From the NCBI RefSeq assembly GCF_020438995.1, contig NZ_JAGQTN010000002.1, forward strand, positions 1-63,944: 63,944 nt of DNA, in the 5' to 3' direction. Below are positions 61,518-63,944 of this stretch, in pieces. This stretch comes from Gordonia sp. (in: high G+C Gram-positive bacteria) (GTDB lineage Bacteria; Actinomycetota; Actinomycetes; Mycobacteriales; Mycobacteriaceae). Position 1 is the first letter of the stretch. Each line of letters begins with the position of its first letter. The notes beneath the pieces were generated by a model. That model saw only the letters and a program-made list of their open reading frames with translations, did not search any database and was not told the DNA's origin. A program made the position numbers and the translations under genes.

Positions 61518-62318
61518 CTACATTCCCGCGGGCGGTGAGCCGAGTGCGAAGACCGCGCCGAACGGATCGGTGACCGTCGCGAGAGTGCCGTACGGCGTGT
61601 CCTCGCCGCCCATCAGGATCTTCCCGCCGAGTTCCTCCACACGGGTGACGGTGGCGCGGACATCGTCGACGGTGATGTACACCTGCCAGAACGAAGGAAC
61701 CTCGGGCGGAAAGAGCTTGACCGAGTCCATGATTCCCGAGTACGCATTGCCATCAGGGGTCATCAACTGCGAGTAGGCGTCCGGTCCGACGGCGTCGGGA
61801 TCGCCGCCGGTGCCCACCTCCTGGATCTGCGCGCCGGCGACGGCGCGATAGAAGTCCAGCGACGCCGCGTACGACTTGCTGTGGCATTCGAACCAGTACG
61901 GGGTGCCCTGCGTCCCCCATTCGGTGAATCCCGGGTGAGTGCCGGGCTGCCAGAATCCGATCGCAGCACCCGCACTGTCGATGGCGAACACCATCGTCCC
62001 GTCGTCACCGATTGCCATCGGCGGCACGATGATGCTGCCGCCGGACTTCGCGACGTCCTCGGCGGTGGCGGTGGCGTCCGTGGTGTACAGATAGACCGAC
62101 CACACGTTGGGCGGACCACCGCCCTCCATCACCGGACTGAGCCCGGCAACACGTCTGCCGTTCTTCACGAAGTTCTGATAGCCGCCGAACTCCACGTTGG
62201 GCGGTGCATCCACCTCCCAACCGAACAGTTCACTGTAGAACGCGGCCGCGCGGGCCGTATCCTCACTGATCAGATCGAACCAGATCGGCGCACCGACCGG
62301 CGCCGAGTACTCGGACAT
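61518..62318 (-). CDS. VOC (glyoxalase/bleomycin-resistance) double-domain protein
   Basis: Two VOC modules: PIWFDLISEDTARAAAFYSELFGW at the start and YWFECHSKSYAASLDFYRAVAG in the middle. Each has the beta-alpha-beta-beta-beta pattern, and the end is ATVTDPFGAVFALGSP. It is 266 residues. ATG 62318 has GAGGAG six bases upstream, better placed than ATG 62324. Similar Mtb proteins (Rv0577, Rv0911 type) are of uncertain substrate. It converges with echA19. Confidence 0.9.
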   Translation of the reverse strand: MSEYSAPVGAPIWFDLISEDTARAAAFYSELFGWEVDAPPNVEFGGYQNFVKNGRRVAGLSPVMEGGGPPNVWSVYLYTTDATATAEDVAKSGGSIIVPPMAIGDDGTMVFAIDSAGAAIGFWQPGTHPGFTEWGTQGTPYWFECHSKSYAASLDFYRAVAGAQIQEVGTGGDPDAVGPDAYSQLMTPDGNAYSGIMDSVKLFPPEVPSFWQVYITVDDVRATVTRVEELGGKILMGGEDTPYGTLATVTDPFGAVFALGSPPAGM

Positions 62319-62453
62319 GGCCATCTCCTCGTCATCAGACTTCCGATGGTTCGACAGTATGTGCTAATCGGCGTCCTGTCAGCACATCGGGGAGATCCGG
62401 CGCATCGGCCAGGCCGACTGTCGCGTTCCTGCGATGCCCCCGATACTGGTGGC

Positions 62454-62999
62454 ATGGACTTGTTCGACGTTCGCCGCCTGCTGGACCGCTGGGCCCCGCT
62501 GTTCCTGCTCATCTGCGGGGTCGCGCTGGCCTCACTCACCCTGGCCGAGTGGGGCGTGGGAGATGAAGGCGTACGGCCGGCCGTGACCGGTCTCGGCAAG
62601 GTAAGCGTTCCGGGCGCGTCGCCGGCCGACGTCGTATTCCTGGAGGAGCACACCCAGCGTCCGGCGGTGCCGCTGCTGTTCTGCGGCGCGCTGATCGTCC
62701 TCATAGCGGCCGCAATGTGGTTGCACGACATCGTCTTCTGGACCGGCTTGATCGTGCTCGGCATCATCTTCGCCATCGCCTCCGTGCGGACCGTCCAAGT
62801 CATCGCCGACCCCGCCCCGCGCATGTTCGACAGCCTCGTCACCACCGAACTCGAATCCGACATGCCCGCGATGTCGGCCGGGTGGGGCGCCTACGCCGCG
62901 CTCGCCGTATGCGTGGTGGCGCTGGTCGTCCTGCTCACCCTGATGACGCTGCGAATCCTCGACCGCCGGCGGCCGGATACACCTGTGCCGGAGGGGTGA
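62454..62999 (+). CDS. Small membrane protein of unknown function
   Basis: ATG 62454 (MDLFDVRRLLDRWAPLFLLICG) gives 181 residues with about four hydrophobic helices. A soluble segment lies between helices 1 and 2 (VGDEGVRPAVTGLGKVSVPG). GATACT lies 7 bases before the start, so a leaderless transcript is possible. I do not recognise the family. The stop codon is inside the loop of the following terminator. The gene converges with hsaF. Confidence 0.75.
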   Translation: MDLFDVRRLLDRWAPLFLLICGVALASLTLAEWGVGDEGVRPAVTGLGKVSVPGASPADVVFLEEHTQRPAVPLLFCGALIVLIAAAMWLHDIVFWTGLIVLGIIFAIASVRTVQVIADPAPRMFDSLVTTELESDMPAMSAGWGAYAALAVCVVALVVLLTLMTLRILDRRRPDTPVPEG

Positions 63000-63015
63000 T
63001 CCCTCCGGCACAGGT
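62981..63015. terminator. Bidirectional hairpin between membrane gene and hsaF
   Basis: A perfect 15-bp inverted repeat (62981-62995 and 63001-63015) with a 5-nt loop GTGAT holds the stop codon of the plus-strand gene. It lies between two convergent ends 30 bp apart. Confidence 0.82.
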
Positions 63016-63029
63016 TCGGCCCACGAACG

Positions 63030-63944
63030 TCAGACGCCGGCGTTGGCGTCCTGCTTCTTGCGCAGTTCCAGCGCGATGTCGATGAGCTGGTCCTCCTGGC
63101 CGCCGACGAGCTTGCGGGCACCGGCCTCCAGCAGGATCTCCGCGGCCGGGACGCCGTAGCGTTCGGCGTGATTCTCGGCGTGCTTGAGGAAGCTGGAGTA
63201 GCAGCCCGCGTAGCCCATCATCATGGCCGAACGATCCACCAGGCATTCGGACGGCATCGCCGGACGCACCACGTCCTGCGCGGCGTCGGCGATCTTCATG
63301 AAGTCGATACCGGTGGTGATGCCGAGCTTGTCGCACACCCCGACGAACGCCTCGGTGGGCGTGTTGCCCGCACCCGCACCGAACCGGCGGATGGACCCGT
63401 CGATCTGCTGGGCACCCGCGCGCACCGCGTTGACGGAGTTGGCGACGGCGATGTCGAGGTTCTCGTGGCCGTGGAAGCCGATCTGGGCGTCGTCGCCGAG
63501 TTCGGCGCGCAGCGCCTGCACGCGGTAAGTGACGTCCTCGAGCACCAGCGCACCGGCCGAGTCGACGACGTACACGCACTGGCAGCCGGCGTCGGCCATG
63601 ATGCGGCCCTGCTTGGCGATGACCTCCGGCGGCTGCGAATGGCTCATCATCAGGAACCCGACGGTCTCCAGGCCCAGCTCGCGGGCCAGCCCGAAGTGCT
63701 GGATCGAGACGTCGGCCTCGGTGCAGTGGGTGGCGATGCGGCAGATCTGTCCGCCGTTGTCCTGAGCGGCACGGATGTCGTCCTTGGTACCGAGACCCGG
63801 CAGCATCAGGAACGCGATCTTGGCGCGCTTGGCGGTTTCGGCCGCCGCCTTGATCAGTTGCTGCTCAGGGGTTTTGGAGAAGCCATAGTTGAACGAGGAG
63901 CCGCCGAGACCGTCGCCGTGGGTCACCTCGATGACCGGCACACC
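63030..63944 (-). CDS. hsaF: 4-hydroxy-2-oxovalerate aldolase HsaF (partial, N-terminus outside window)
   Basis: A DRE-TIM metallolyase that cleaves 4-hydroxy-2-oxoacids to pyruvate and an aldehyde in steroid ring degradation. The visible 304 residues run from [20 protein letters not shown] to [13 protein letters not shown], with [14 protein letters not shown] and [19 protein letters not shown]. The frame is open at the right edge, so about 40 residues with the RDG start motif lie beyond. It corresponds to Mtb Rv3534c. Confidence 0.93.
   Translation of the reverse strand, partial: GVPVIEVTHGDGLGGSSFNYGFSKTPEQQLIKAAAETAKRAKIAFLMLPGLGTKDDIRAAQDNGGQICRIATHCTEADVSIQHFGLARELGLETVGFLMMSHSQPPEVIAKQGRIMADAGCQCVYVVDSAGALVLEDVTYRVQALRAELGDDAQIGFHGHENLDIAVANSVNAVRAGAQQIDGSIRRFGAGAGNTPTEAFVGVCDKLGITTGIDFMKIADAAQDVVRPAMPSECLVDRSAMMMGYAGCYSSFLKHAENHAERYGVPAAEILLEAGARKLVGGQEDQLIDIALELRKKQDANAGV

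Noticed and set aside
61881-62453. Long N-terminal extension of the membrane protein
   Set aside because: It overlaps the VOC gene on the other strand; the ATG at 62454 begins a clear membrane protein.

Overview
The window is high-GC actinobacterial DNA of the mycolic-acid group (Corynebacteriales/Mycobacteriales). GTG, TTG and possibly leaderless starts are frequent, gene order matches Mycobacterium tuberculosis (Mtb) in two blocks, and there is a complete mce4-type steroid import operon with KstR-type operators. A Gordonia-like genus is my best guess. That is an inference from gene order and gene content; no database was searched. I saw no tRNA, rRNA or CRISPR array.

Positions 1-14,500 follow Mtb Rv0361-Rv0384c. 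In order they hold a repeat-rich membrane protein (partial), fructose-bisphosphate aldolase, a DedA protein, an SPOUT methyltransferase, pyrE, an Rv0383c-like membrane protein, an M20 peptidase, a SWIM/SNF2 helicase, a PPOX protein and clpB. clpB has two HspR-type inverted repeats (HAIR) and a SigH-like promoter.

Positions 14,500-36,200 are accessory. They hold a Fic protein with its own operator array, a HEPN-domain gene preceded by a compact three-hairpin RNA with a terminator, a TerD pseudogene, a TipA-type regulator, a CynX-type transporter, a metallo-beta-lactamase protein, a MarR/DoxX/NmrA cluster, a disrupted EmrB-type transporter, and a large LuxR-type ATPase regulator. Two related beta-propeller proteins follow (one secreted, with VCBS-like repeats), with a urate oxidase between them, then a TerD-VWA protein and a TetR regulator.

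Positions 36,279-52,582 are the mce4/cholesterol region, in the order of Mtb Rv3492c-Rv3506. Two Mce-associated proteins, mce4F-A, yrbE4B-A, hsd4A and fdxD lie on the minus strand. fadE26, fadE27 and fadD17 run divergently. KstR boxes precede hsd4A and the fdxD/fadE26 divergence. The import complex brings in sterols, and the Hsd4A, FadE and FadD enzymes begin side-chain beta-oxidation.

Positions 52,583-57,831 are an accessory insertion between fadD17 and fadD19. It holds a large hairpin, a small ORF, a DEDDh exonuclease-BRCT-BRCT-TerD fusion, a DUF952 protein, a TetR regulator, and an AAA/DUF4143 ATPase bracketed by two 95-bp direct repeats and preceded by 23-bp iterons. The steroid genes resume at 57,832-63,944 with a nitronate-monooxygenase-like flavoprotein, fadD19 and echA19 (divergent over a KstR-like box), a VOC protein, a small membrane protein and the truncated hsaF.

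An intergenic repeat family occurs four times (near 4.5, 11.7, 35.4 and 49.9 kb), always in the same orientation. The best candidates for unusual biology are the RNA-plus-HEPN locus, the exonuclease-BRCT-TerD fusion with its TerD relatives, the Fic operator array, and the dispersed repeat.
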